Assembly (NCBI RefSeq): GCF_900115785.1
Contig: NZ_FOYS01000002.1
Location: 558,001 to 622,000, forward strand
Direction of reading: 5' to 3'
Origin: Halogeometricum limi
GTDB taxonomy: Archaea > Halobacteriota > Halobacteria > Halobacteriales > Haloferacaceae
Length of the DNA stretch: 64,000 nucleotides
Positions 25,405 through 33,621 of this stretch are shown one piece after another (position 1 is the stretch's first letter; each line of letters opens with the position of its first letter). The notes below the pieces were generated by a model. The model ran no database searches, was not told the DNA's origin, and saw nothing but the letters and a program-made list of their open reading frames with translations. The position numbers and the translations under genes were made by a program.

Positions 25405-26598
25405 ATGAGAAACAACCGAATAGTGGCGACGCTGGTCGTCGCACTGGTGGTCGTTGGAGGGGCGGGTGCCGAGGTAGCGTACGCATCGGCGACACCGGTG
25501 GATGCCGTCGAACAGGTGCGTCTGTCGTCGTGTACGACGCTGACGACGCCGGGAGCGTACACGCTCACCCGAGACGTGGTGAGCGAGACGTACGACTGCT
25601 TCCGCGTCGAGAGCGGTGGCGTCGTCCTCGACGGCGGCGGTCACTCGGTCACGCCGAGCGACCGCCTCCGCGTGACCGGCGAGCGACTGGGGATGCCGAC
25701 GCCGAGTCACGTGGGTGTCGGCGTTCGCGTCGTCGGCGGGTCGGACGTCGTCGTCACCGACTTCCGGTTCGCGGGGTTGGACGTCGGCGTCGTCGTCTCG
25801 GGCGCCTCGGACGTGACCGTCGCCGACGTCGACGCGGAGAACAGCGCAACCGGCGTCCTCGTCGAGTCGTCGTCGAACGTCGTCCTCGCGGACGCACGCG
25901 TGACCGGCAGCGTCGAGGACGGCGTCGTCTTCCGCGCGGTGCGGAACGGTACCGTCACCGAGAGCGTCGTGACTGACGGGCGCGTCGCGGGTCTCGTCTT
26001 GCAGTCCGTCGAGAACGGGCGAGTCGACGGCGTGACCGTCGACGGCAACGCGGGCGACGGCGTGTTGGTGACCGACGCGACCGGTGTGAGACTGGCGAAC
26101 GTCTCGGCGAGGTCGAACGGTGTGGGCGTCCTCCTGATGGACGCCAGCGATGTCGAGGCGACGCGTCTCGAGGCGGACGCGAACCTGTTCGCCGGTATCG
26201 GACTCGTCAGGTCGGACGGGAACCGTTTCGCCGACGTTCGCGTCGGCCGGACGACCGGGACCCAGCGGGTCGTGGACGCGCCGAGCGAGGTGTGGCTGTA
26301 CGCGTCGGCGGAGAACTGCTTCGCGGACGTTCGCGTCACGGACTCGTCCGGGTGGGTCGTCTACGCGCGAGACGGGTCACGGGAGAACCGATTCGTGAAC
26401 GTCGAACGAGAAGAGACGGCCGTGTCGTTCGTCGGAAGCGACGCGGCAGTGGCGTTCGCCGACGCCCACGCGGTGACGGACGCAACCGACGCGCGTCAGG
26501 TCGGCCCACTCGTCGTCGAACCGACCGGGCCGGACTGGTCGTTCCGTCGCGGCGTCGGTCCTAAAGGAGGCTGTATCGGCCGACCGAGTTACATGTAG
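25405..26598 (+). CDS. Secreted parallel beta-helix (NosD-like) repeat protein
   Basis: This 397-residue protein starts with a Sec-type signal peptide (RNNRIVATLVVALVVVGGAG). The body consists of about fifteen short coils such as SDVVVTDFRF, SDVTVADVDAENSATGVLVE and NGRVDGVTVDGNAGDGVLVT, the pattern of a right-handed beta helix (NosD/CASH type). It likely binds or cleaves polysaccharide or has a cell-surface role. No PGF-CTERM or transmembrane anchor follows. The ATG at 25405 begins the signal peptide. The last 10 bases overlap the 3' end of the convergent gene at 26589. Confidence 0.85.
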   Translation: MRNNRIVATLVVALVVVGGAGAEVAYASATPVDAVEQVRLSSCTTLTTPGAYTLTRDVVSETYDCFRVESGGVVLDGGGHSVTPSDRLRVTGERLGMPTPSHVGVGVRVVGGSDVVVTDFRFAGLDVGVVVSGASDVTVADVDAENSATGVLVESSSNVVLADARVTGSVEDGVVFRAVRNGTVTESVVTDGRVAGLVLQSVENGRVDGVTVDGNAGDGVLVTDATGVRLANVSARSNGVGVLLMDASDVEATRLEADANLFAGIGLVRSDGNRFADVRVGRTTGTQRVVDAPSEVWLYASAENCFADVRVTDSSGWVVYARDGSRENRFVNVEREETAVSFVGSDAAVAFADAHAVTDATDARQVGPLVVEPTGPDWSFRRGVGPKGGCIGRPSYM

Positions 26599-27542
26599 CC
26601 GAGGTCGCGGAGACGGCCCATCAAGTCCTCTTTGTCCTGCGCGCGTCCCGCGCGTTCCTTGCTCGCGCCGAGGTCCTGCACCCACGCGGGGCGGTCGTCG
26701 GACTTCGCAGAACCGGTTTCGGTGCCGAGCGAACGGAAGCCCTCGAAGTACTTCGGCGAGACGGGGATGTCTTCGGCCGTGAGACCCTCGGGCATGTCGT
26801 CGGCGCTCTCGGGGACGTAGCCGACCGGGTAGCCCTCGGCGGCGTCGGGGACGATGTAGTTCCAGAACGCCGCCCAGATGTCGGCCTCCTCGAACTGGAG
26901 GATGGAGTGGACGCGGTCGTGCGGGGGGTACTTCTCCGAGTCGTGGCGGGCGGAGAAAAATGTCTCGTTCGCGCGGGACTCCTGTTCGTCCCAGCGGACG
27001 CCCGAGAAGATACCGTCGAACTCGTACTCGGTGACGACGTCGTTCAGCGCCACCGTCTTCAGGAGGTGGTTCCCCTCGAAGGAGTCCGCATCGAGAGTGA
27101 GCGTGTCGCCTTCGAACGCCAGTCGTTCGAGTTCGCGGCGGTTCGTCTCCGAGAGGTCCGCGAGGGGAATCTCGTCGCCGGGCGAGGCACCGAGACGCTC
27201 GAAGTCCTCGTTGCGCGCGACGACGAGGTCGAGGTCCCAGTTGTCGGTCCATCGTTCGACGAACTCGACCGTCTCGTCGAAGTGCTCGAAGTGGTCGATG
27301 AAGACGACGGGCGGTACGTCGACGCCCATCTCCTTTGCGACTTCGCGGACGACGTAGAGGACGACGGTGGAGTCTTTTCCGCCGGTCCACATGACGGCCG
27401 GGCGCTTGTACTGTTCGAGGGCCTGTTGGGTCACCTCGGCGGCTTTGGCCATCTTGTCGTCGAGCGTCGGGTAGTCCGCGGCGCTCTCACCGCGGCCGGC
27501 GTCGTAGTCGATAGTAACGTACGAAGGGAACGTGGAAGTCAT
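26589..27542 (-). CDS. CysD/PAPS-reductase-family PP-loop protein, paralogue 1
   Basis: This 317-residue protein has the PP-loop VMWTGGKDSTV (GGKDST at 54-59), and VFIDHFEHFDE matches the LHVDT region. GVRWDEQESRANETFFS matches the RRDEEKSRAKER motif of CysD (ATP sulfurylase subunit 2), and AGRAQDKEDLMGRLRDLGYM matches the CysD C-terminus. The catalytic ECGLH motif of PAPS reductase is absent. The GC-PCT motif of CysD is replaced by SLGTET. No cysN GTPase gene is in the window. It probably adenylates some substrate with ATP; sulfate is not proven. A near-twin follows at 27753. Confidence 0.78.
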   Translation of the reverse strand: MTSTFPSYVTIDYDAGRGESAADYPTLDDKMAKAAEVTQQALEQYKRPAVMWTGGKDSTVVLYVVREVAKEMGVDVPPVVFIDHFEHFDETVEFVERWTDNWDLDLVVARNEDFERLGASPGDEIPLADLSETNRRELERLAFEGDTLTLDADSFEGNHLLKTVALNDVVTEYEFDGIFSGVRWDEQESRANETFFSARHDSEKYPPHDRVHSILQFEEADIWAAFWNYIVPDAAEGYPVGYVPESADDMPEGLTAEDIPVSPKYFEGFRSLGTETGSAKSDDRPAWVQDLGASKERAGRAQDKEDLMGRLRDLGYM

Positions 27543-27752
27543 CGAAACGACCTATCGTACGGTGAGGATATCTACTTTTGCGTAGCTATCTGTTCGCACG
27601 AATCAGTCGCACTCGTGGGGAACGAATCGCCGAATAACGAGAGAGAGAAGCGGTACCGCGACCGAATCGGTGTTTAGTTCGCGTCCGGACGTATCAGGAC
27701 ACGTGATATGCGTCCGCACGGAGGGGAGGGCTGTGAACCGTGACGTCCCGGC

Positions 27753-28724
27753 TTACATGTAGCCGAGGTCGCGCAGGCGTTCCATCAGGTCCTCTTTGTC
27801 CTGTGCGCGGCCTGCGCGCTCGGTCGTGTTCTCCATGTCCTGCAACCACGCGGGTTCCTCCGTCGTCTTGTCCGTCGACACTTCGCTTCCGAGCGAACGG
27901 AATCCGGCGAAGTACTTCGGCGAGACGGGGATGTCTTCCTGCGTGAGTCCGTTCGGCAGGTCGTCTGCGGACTGCGGGACGTAACCGTCCTCGGGGAAGC
28001 CCTCGACGGTGTCCGGCACGACGAAGTTCCAGAACGTGTCCCAGACGGACGCCTCGTCGAACTGGAGGATGGTCTGGATTCGGTCGTGCGGCGGGTAGAT
28101 GTCGGGGTCGTGACGCGGCGAGAAGAACGTCTCGTCCGCGCGGGCCTCTTGCTCGTCCCAGCGGACGCCGGAGATGACGCCGTCCACGTCGTACTCTTCG
28201 AGCGCGTCGTTCAGCGCCACCGTCTTCAGGAGGTGGTTACCCACGTACGTGTCGAGCAGGAACGGGAACGTCTCGTCCTCGTACTCGAGCAGGTTGCGGA
28301 CGTGGTGCTGGTTGTGCTCGGAGAGTTCCGAGATGTCGATGTCGTCGCCGGGCGTCAGTTCGTTCTCCTCGACGTAGGCACCCACGTCCTCGTTTCGGGC
28401 GTAGATGACTTCGAGGTCCCACTCGTCGGCCCAGTGGTCGACGAAGTCGTGAATCTCGTCGAAGTGCTGGTAGTGGTCGATGAAGACCGCCGGGGGCACG
28501 TCGTAGCCGTGCTTCTCGGCGACCTCTTTGATGAAGTACAGACAGAGCGTGGAGTCCTTACCGCCGGTCCACATCACGACGGGGTTCTCGTACTGTTCGA
28601 GACCCGTCTTCGTCACTTCGATGGCCTTCTCTATCTTGTGCTGCACCGTGGGATAGTCGTCGGGAGTCTCTCCTTCGCCGTCCGTGTAGTCGACGTCGAG
28701 GTAGTCGGGGAAGCCTTCTGGCAT
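27753..28724 (-). CDS. CysD/PAPS-reductase-family PP-loop protein, paralogue 2
   Basis: This 323-residue protein is clearly homologous to its downstream neighbour over its whole length. Both share VMWTGGKDST, NHLLKTVALND, SGVRWDEQEARADETFFS, DIPVSPKYF, and the end ERAGRAQDKEDLMERLRDLG. It has a slightly longer middle section with KTVALNDALEEYDVDGVI. Again there is no ECGLH cysteine and no CysN partner. The two genes have separate promoter regions (210 bases between), so both may be expressed under different conditions. The 3' coding ends are also nearly identical at the DNA level, as expected for a tandem duplication. Confidence 0.78.
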   Translation of the reverse strand: MPEGFPDYLDVDYTDGEGETPDDYPTVQHKIEKAIEVTKTGLEQYENPVVMWTGGKDSTLCLYFIKEVAEKHGYDVPPAVFIDHYQHFDEIHDFVDHWADEWDLEVIYARNEDVGAYVEENELTPGDDIDISELSEHNQHHVRNLLEYEDETFPFLLDTYVGNHLLKTVALNDALEEYDVDGVISGVRWDEQEARADETFFSPRHDPDIYPPHDRIQTILQFDEASVWDTFWNFVVPDTVEGFPEDGYVPQSADDLPNGLTQEDIPVSPKYFAGFRSLGSEVSTDKTTEEPAWLQDMENTTERAGRAQDKEDLMERLRDLGYM

Positions 28725-28728
28725 ACAG

Positions 28729-28746
28729 TAATTACATCTAATTACA
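28729..28746 (-). promoter_or_regulatory. Phased direct repeats TGTAATTA before paralogue 2
   Basis: On the minus strand TGTAATTA occurs twice with 10-base spacing, directly between a TATA-like TTTAGG (about 28749-28754) and the start codon at 28724. One helical turn between identical half-sites is what a repressor bound to one face of the DNA would need. Confidence 0.45.
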
Positions 28747-28954
28747 GCCCTAAAGTGTCTTTTGTCCGGCGCAGGCCGTGCGACCGACCGGCAGGAGCCT
28801 CCAACGCGAAGCTATCCGTTTCAGTGACTGAATCTCCGCGTGTCCTGTTGCGCACGGAGTGACAGAAGTCGCTCTGCGTGCGAGTTTCGACCGACAAATC
28901 GTGAACGTTCTCCGTCCGACGCCGGTACACGACCGGGACGAGACGACGGGAGAG

Positions 28955-29518
28955 TTAGCTGATGAACTTGTTGTCGCGCCAGTTGACGCCGCCGCTTCCG
29001 GACCCACCCTTCGAGGGGTTCTCCACCACTTCGATGGTCGCCGGGCGTTCGTCGCCCTCGACGATACGCGTGGCGTGCAGTTCGTCGTCCGCCTCGGTGA
29101 TGGCCGTGAGCGTCCCCTTCTCCGCTATCTTCGCGATCTCGCGGAGGACGAGGAACATGGGGTACTGGAGCGCGGTGTTCTGCAGGACCGTCTCTCGGTC
29201 GCCTTTGAAGCAGGCGAACTCGACGAGTTCCGAGGGAATCTCCTCTTCTTCTTCGCCCCACCGCGGGGCACCGGCGCGCGGGGGTTCCTCCTCGTACACG
29301 CGGTTCTCCGTGACGCTGGCTTTCAACTGCGCCGTCGGCGTGTACTTGCTGAGGTTGTCGTCGGCCGCGACAGCCTTCAGTATGAGCGTGTTGTTGCGGC
29401 GAGTGACTTCGACGTCGTCGACTTCTGGCGGCAGTTTGGGGTCGTTCTCGAAGTAGTCCATAACGTCTTCGAGTGGCAGTTCGAGTGTCGAATGAAGTCG
29501 GTATACGCGGCCTGACAT
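28955..29518 (-). CDS. Conserved haloarchaeal protein of unknown function
   Basis: This 187-residue acidic soluble protein has no signal or membrane segment. It starts SGRVYRLHSTLELPLEDVMD, has a glutamate run EEEEEIPSEL near the middle, and ends with a glycine-serine stretch (GGSGSGGVNWRDNKFIS). Predicted structure is mixed alpha/beta. I do not recognise a characterised family. A TATA-like TTATAT near 29594 implies a leader of about 50 bases. It lies between the CysD pair and the glutaredoxin, which is only suggestive. Confidence 0.75.
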   Translation of the reverse strand: MSGRVYRLHSTLELPLEDVMDYFENDPKLPPEVDDVEVTRRNNTLILKAVAADDNLSKYTPTAQLKASVTENRVYEEEPPRAGAPRWGEEEEEIPSELVEFACFKGDRETVLQNTALQYPMFLVLREIAKIAEKGTLTAITEADDELHATRIVEGDERPATIEVVENPSKGGSGSGGVNWRDNKFIS

Positions 29519-29723
29519 TGTTTGAGGTAGTATCGGTGTATTGGCGCGCGGCGGCGCGGCGTCGATACCTGTGTAACTGTACGTCCTGCGAACTTATATG
29601 GCCTACTCTTTGATTCGCTCGCTCGACAGATAATTTAGTTCGGCGAGAGAGGTCGTCGCCGTCGGCGGATTCGCCGCCGCGTTCGTCGGCGAGCGACACC
29701 CGAAAGCGGGGTCGTCCCCGCTC

Positions 29724-30065
29724 TCACGCCGTGAGCGTCTCGCCGAGTTCGTCGCGTTCGTCGAGTTCCGCGAGGATGTCGCTCCCCCCGACGAACTCGC
29801 CGTCGACGAACGTCTGCGGGATGGTCTCCCAACCGCTGTGTTCTTTCAGGGCCGCGCGGTACGCGTCGAGCGCGGGGAGGACGTCCACCGTCTCGAACTC
29901 CTCGCGGTGCTTGCCGATGAGTTCGATGGCGCGCGCGGAGTAGCCACACTGCGGCATCAGACGGTTCCCCTTCATGAACAGCACCACGTCGTTCGACTCG
30001 ATGAGTTCGTCGACGTGTGCCTGAATCTCGTCTTCGGACAGGTCGCTCCCGGGTTGGAAGGTCAT
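29724..30065 (-). CDS. Monothiol glutaredoxin (Grx4/GrxD-type)
   Basis: This 113-residue protein has a thioredoxin fold with the motif QCGYSARAIEL (Cys40 as the only cysteine of the CGYS site). VVLFMKGNRLMPQCG and TIPQTFVDGEFVGGSDIL are the other family landmarks. CGFS-type proteins carry or deliver [2Fe-2S] clusters and use glutathione; haloarchaea use gamma-glutamylcysteine, so the thiol partner may differ. The ATG at 30065 is chosen over an open extension to 30092. Confidence 0.87.
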   Translation of the reverse strand: MTFQPGSDLSEDEIQAHVDELIESNDVVLFMKGNRLMPQCGYSARAIELIGKHREEFETVDVLPALDAYRAALKEHSGWETIPQTFVDGEFVGGSDILAELDERDELGETLTA

Positions 30066-30122
30066 GTGCGGGGATACGTAGCGACGCGACAAAGGGGTTG
30101 CGTCGTCGCCGCTGAGACGCGG

Positions 30123-30761
30123 TTACTCGCGCCCGACGCCGACGACGTCGATGAGCGAGTAGACGGGGACGCCGTCTAGCTCTTCGAGACCCTGCTTGTC
30201 GACGACGACCACGCAGGCGACGGGTTCGCCGCCCTCCTCGCGGATGGCGTCGATGGTCTCTTTCATCGTCGTCCCAGAGGTGACCGTGTCGTCGACGACG
30301 TAGCACTGGCGGTCGCGAATCTGCGCGAAGTTCCGCGAGAACGACCCGCCGAGTTCGTCGATATCGCCCTCTTCCCACTGATGTTTCGCGGGCGCGTACG
30401 TCCCCAGGTCGGTGTCGAGTGCCTGCGCGACGAACGTCGCGAGGGGTGCGCCTGCCTTCTCGATGCCGATAGTGAGGTCGACTTCCTCCCCGTCGTCTTC
30501 CAGGAGGTCCGCCATCGCGCGGGCGACGTAGTCCATCCGCTTCGAGTCGCGCCCGATGGCGCTCCAGTCGACGTGGATGTCCTGCGGCCCACTCGGGGGG
30601 GCGGCGTCGCTCCCCTGGGACGGACTCGACGCACCGCTTCGGTCGACCAGCCAACTCGCCGTCTCGCGCGAGACGTTCAACTCGTCCGCGATTTCGCCTT
30701 TGGACAGACCACGGTCCGCGAGTTCTGCCGCGCTCGCGATGAGGTCATCGACGTTCTTCAT
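30123..30761 (-). CDS. gfcR: GfcR, PRTase-like transcriptional regulator of glycolysis
   Basis: This 212-residue protein has an N-terminal HTH (about 1-40; GLSKGEIADELNVSRETASW) joined by a flexible linker to an orotate-phosphoribosyltransferase-like domain. That domain has the PRPP motif CYVVDDTVTSGTTMKE at 153-168. Proteins with exactly this architecture activate sugar-degrading genes in Haloferax (GfcR). The ATG at 30761 lies inside the end of gdh (17-base overlap). Whether it keeps orotate PRTase activity is uncertain. Confidence 0.9.
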   Translation of the reverse strand: MKNVDDLIASAAELADRGLSKGEIADELNVSRETASWLVDRSGASSPSQGSDAAPPSGPQDIHVDWSAIGRDSKRMDYVARAMADLLEDDGEEVDLTIGIEKAGAPLATFVAQALDTDLGTYAPAKHQWEEGDIDELGGSFSRNFAQIRDRQCYVVDDTVTSGTTMKETIDAIREEGGEPVACVVVVDKQGLEELDGVPVYSLIDVVGVGRE

Positions 30762-31824
30762 ACGTGCTGAATTGAACGGCGGTTTTTATAGTGGTATCGT
30801 CGTCATCGAATGCCGCCGCGAAGTCGTCGAGGCCGTAGACGTTCGTGACGAGTGCGTCGGTGAACCACTCGGGCATCTCCGCGAGTGCGTCGACGGCCGA
30901 CTCGAAGTGCGAGACGTTCGAGTTGACGCTCCCGACGAGCGCTTTGTTGTGCAAGACGAGTTCTCTGTGGATGTCGCCGCCGTCCACCTCGAACTCCCAC
31001 GACCCGGGGACGCCGAGGAGTGCTGCGACACCGTTCGGCGCGAGGGCGTGAACGCTCTCGAAAGCGTGTTTCGCATACCCCGTCGCCTCGTAGACGAGGT
31101 CCATCGCCTCGTACTCCTCGGCGAGGGCGGACACCGGCGTGACGCGCGAGTCGACGTACGTCGCGCCGAGTTCCTCCATGATGTCTATCGTCGGGTCCGG
31201 TCGGTCGCGGCGGCCCAGACAGTACAGACGCTCGTAGCCGAGTTGGTCGCGCAGGAGTGCGAGCGTCAGGAGTCCGAGGCTCCCGTTGCCGAGGACGATG
31301 GCCGACTCGGGGTCCCACTCGAAACTCGACCGGGAGGCGTAGGCGAGTTCGACGGCTTTCTCGGTGATGGAGACGGGTTCGACGAGGAATCCGAGGTCGG
31401 CCAACGACGCGGGAATCTTCACGAGGTAGTCCTCGTGGCTGACGAAGTACTCCGCCATGAACCCGTGGTCGCCGACGATGCCCCGTTCGTGGTACATCCC
31501 CTCGGGTGCCATGTCGGCCTCCCCGCGTTCGAAGTACTCGTTGCCGCCGTTGGGCGGCCGTCGGACGGTGGGGACGACGACGTCACCGACGTCGAAACGC
31601 GTCCCGTTGGGCTCTTCGACGACGCCCACAGCCTCGTGTCCGAGGACGAGGTGGTCTTCTCCCTCGGGAAACCCCCCGTGTCCGCCGGAGATGACCTCGT
31701 GGTCGGTCCCGTCGACGCCGACGCGGAGCGTCCGAACCAGCGCCTGTCCGGCGTCTGGTACCGGGCGTGGCTTGTCCACGAGGACCGGTCGTCGTTCACC
31801 CTGCTTCACTGCGATAGCTCTCAT
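30745..31824 (-). CDS. gdh: Glucose 1-dehydrogenase (zinc, NADP-dependent)
   Basis: This 359-residue medium-chain dehydrogenase closely follows the haloarchaeal glucose dehydrogenase: VGVDGTDHEVISGGHGGFPE holds Asp38, LGHEAVG has His63-Glu64, and FLVEPVSITEKA has Glu149, the zinc ligands. GNGSLGLLTLALL starts the nucleotide fold and GRRDRPDPT binds the 2'-phosphate of NADP. It oxidises glucose to gluconolactone, the first step of the semi-phosphorylative Entner-Doudoroff route. It is co-transcribed with gfcR. A TATA-like TTTATT at 31857-31862 (minus strand AATAAA) gives a leader of a few bases. Confidence 0.93.
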   Translation of the reverse strand: MRAIAVKQGERRPVLVDKPRPVPDAGQALVRTLRVGVDGTDHEVISGGHGGFPEGEDHLVLGHEAVGVVEEPNGTRFDVGDVVVPTVRRPPNGGNEYFERGEADMAPEGMYHERGIVGDHGFMAEYFVSHEDYLVKIPASLADLGFLVEPVSITEKAVELAYASRSSFEWDPESAIVLGNGSLGLLTLALLRDQLGYERLYCLGRRDRPDPTIDIMEELGATYVDSRVTPVSALAEEYEAMDLVYEATGYAKHAFESVHALAPNGVAALLGVPGSWEFEVDGGDIHRELVLHNKALVGSVNSNVSHFESAVDALAEMPEWFTDALVTNVYGLDDFAAAFDDDDTTIKTAVQFSTYEERR

Positions 31825-32061
31825 ACCCCGTCCGTATGAGCTACCCCACCAAAAGATTTATTCTATCATGAGTAAAGGATTGACCACGGTGAGTGCCACG
31901 TCGTGCCAGCCCACGACGCGTCACAGTCTGTCCAGCCCAACTCCTGTTCGCGCTCACCGCACCCGTGCCACTTTCACACGTCGTGAGCGACCACGCCGAG
32001 AAAGAGCGGTTCGCCCCCGGACCGTTCGCTCGCCGCACCGTTCGCCCGCCGAACCGGCCGG

Positions 32062-33453
32062 TCAGTCGTCGAGTTCGTCCACGAGTTCGTCGCCGAGGCC
32101 GACGTACGTCTCCGGCGAGAGCGCGCGGAGTTCCTCGCGCACCGACGCCGAGACGTCGAGTTCGTCGAACAGGTCGCGGAAGTCCGACAAGGTCACCGCA
32201 CGCCCGCGCGTGAGCGCTTTCACCCGCTCGTACGCCTCGGTGTCGCCCTCGCGACGGAGGATTGTCTGGACCGCCTCCCCGATGAGTTCGGGGTGACCCT
32301 CTAGTTCCTCGCGCATCACCCGTTCGTTGGGGACGACCTTCCCCAGACCCGCGTCGGTCTTCCCGTAGCCGATGAGACAGTGCGCGAACGCCGCGCCGAC
32401 GTTCCGCTTCACCGTCGAGTCCGACAGGTCGCGCTGGAGTCGCGAGTTCGTCACGTAGTCCGCGAGGAACGTGAGGTCGGCGTTCGCCTTCGAGAGGTTG
32501 CCCTCGCTGTTCTCGAAGTCGATGGGGTTCACCTTGTGCGGCATCGTCGACGACCCCGTCTCCCCCTCCGTCGTCTCCTGTCCGAGGTAGCGCTGGGAGA
32601 CGTAGAGCCACACGTCGCGGTCCAGGTCGAGGAGGACGTTGTTGACGCCCCGGAGGGCGTCGAAGAGCGTCGCGAGGTCGTCACAGGGGTTCACCTGCGT
32701 CGTCAGCGCGGTGTGTTCGAGGCCGAGACGGCCGACGAACTCGCGGGAGAACGCTCGCCAGTCCACGTCGGGGTAGGCGGCGACGTGCGCGGCGTACGTC
32801 CCCGACGCCCCGGCGAGTTTCCCCGAGAGGCCGTCCGCGGCCCGCGTCACTCTGGCGAGTTGTCGGCCGAGACGGGCGGCGTAGACGGCCATCTCCTTTC
32901 CGAACGTTGTCGGCGTCGCGGGTTGCCCGTGCGTCCGCGCGAGCATCGGCGTCGCACGGTGCTCCCGAGCGAGCGTCGTCAGTTCGTCGCGCACGTCTCC
33001 GATTGCGGGAACCAACACCTCCTCGACGGCCGGTTTCGCGAGGAGTCGCTGTGCGAGGTTGTTCACGTCCTCCGAGGTGAGGCCGAAGTGAATCCACGGG
33101 TGGACCCGTTCCGGCGTCTCCGTTCGGAGGAAGTACTCGACGGCTTTCACGTCGTGGTTCGTCGCCGCGTACCCCGCCGCGCCCTCCGTCTCCAGTCGCT
33201 TGACGAGTCGCGCGTCGTCGCCGTCGAACGCGTCGGCGAGTCCGGCGATAGCCTCGCGTTCGCCCTCGGAGAGCGTGAGCGACGTGGCTTCCAGGTCCGC
33301 GAGTGCGAGGAGGTACTCGGCTTCGACGCGGACGCGGGCACGCATCAGTGCGGCTTCGCTCGCGTAGGGAACGAGCGGTGCGGTTCGACCGGCGTATCGG
33401 CCGTCCAGCGGCGAGACGGCGGCGAGCGGGTCCGAACGAGAGAGGTCGTCCAT
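32062..33453 (-). CDS. purB: Adenylosuccinate lyase
   Basis: This 463-residue protein belongs to the fumarase/aspartase superfamily. The signature GSSTMPHKVNPIDFENSEGN is intact, ARTHGQPATPTTFGKE and the early HPWIHFGLTSEDVNN are also conserved. It acts twice in purine synthesis: SAICAR to AICAR, and adenylosuccinate to AMP. The ATG at 33453 gives the usual length. It is divergent from purN-purH, the enzyme that uses its product AICAR. Confidence 0.95.
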   Translation of the reverse strand: MDDLSRSDPLAAVSPLDGRYAGRTAPLVPYASEAALMRARVRVEAEYLLALADLEATSLTLSEGEREAIAGLADAFDGDDARLVKRLETEGAAGYAATNHDVKAVEYFLRTETPERVHPWIHFGLTSEDVNNLAQRLLAKPAVEEVLVPAIGDVRDELTTLAREHRATPMLARTHGQPATPTTFGKEMAVYAARLGRQLARVTRAADGLSGKLAGASGTYAAHVAAYPDVDWRAFSREFVGRLGLEHTALTTQVNPCDDLATLFDALRGVNNVLLDLDRDVWLYVSQRYLGQETTEGETGSSTMPHKVNPIDFENSEGNLSKANADLTFLADYVTNSRLQRDLSDSTVKRNVGAAFAHCLIGYGKTDAGLGKVVPNERVMREELEGHPELIGEAVQTILRREGDTEAYERVKALTRGRAVTLSDFRDLFDELDVSASVREELRALSPETYVGLGDELVDELDD

Positions 33454-33501
33454 GCGCGAGGATGCCTGCGGACGGTGCAAAAGCGTATCGATGGACTATC
33501 C

Positions 33502-33572
33502 CACTCTCGTGCATACCTCGCCGTCCTCTTCGCCTCACTACCCCTCTTTGTATACTCGAACGTGCATACTCA
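33502..33572. promoter_or_regulatory. Divergent purB / purH control region with repeats
   Basis: The 168-base gap between the two start codons contains CGTGCATAC twice (about 33508 and 33561), and GTATACTCG at about 33550. GTATACTCG and GTGCATAC form an imperfect inverted repeat around AAC. These would suit a purine-responsive regulator shared by both genes; that is inferred only from position. Confidence 0.4.
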
Positions 33573-33621
33573 CCCCGGAGAGACCGCAACTGTTTTTCTC
33601 TCGGCCCGAGGGACTTCGAAC

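Noticed and set aside
26589-28724. DndC-type DNA phosphorothioation genes
   Set aside because: The proteins are about 320 residues with CysD-type ends, and no dndB, dndD or dndE, sspB-D or cysteine desulfurase is nearby, despite the HNH nuclease 5 kb away.
32380-33621. N-terminal extension of purN-purH
   Set aside because: The frame overlaps purB in antisense; PurN homology starts at the ATG at 33622.
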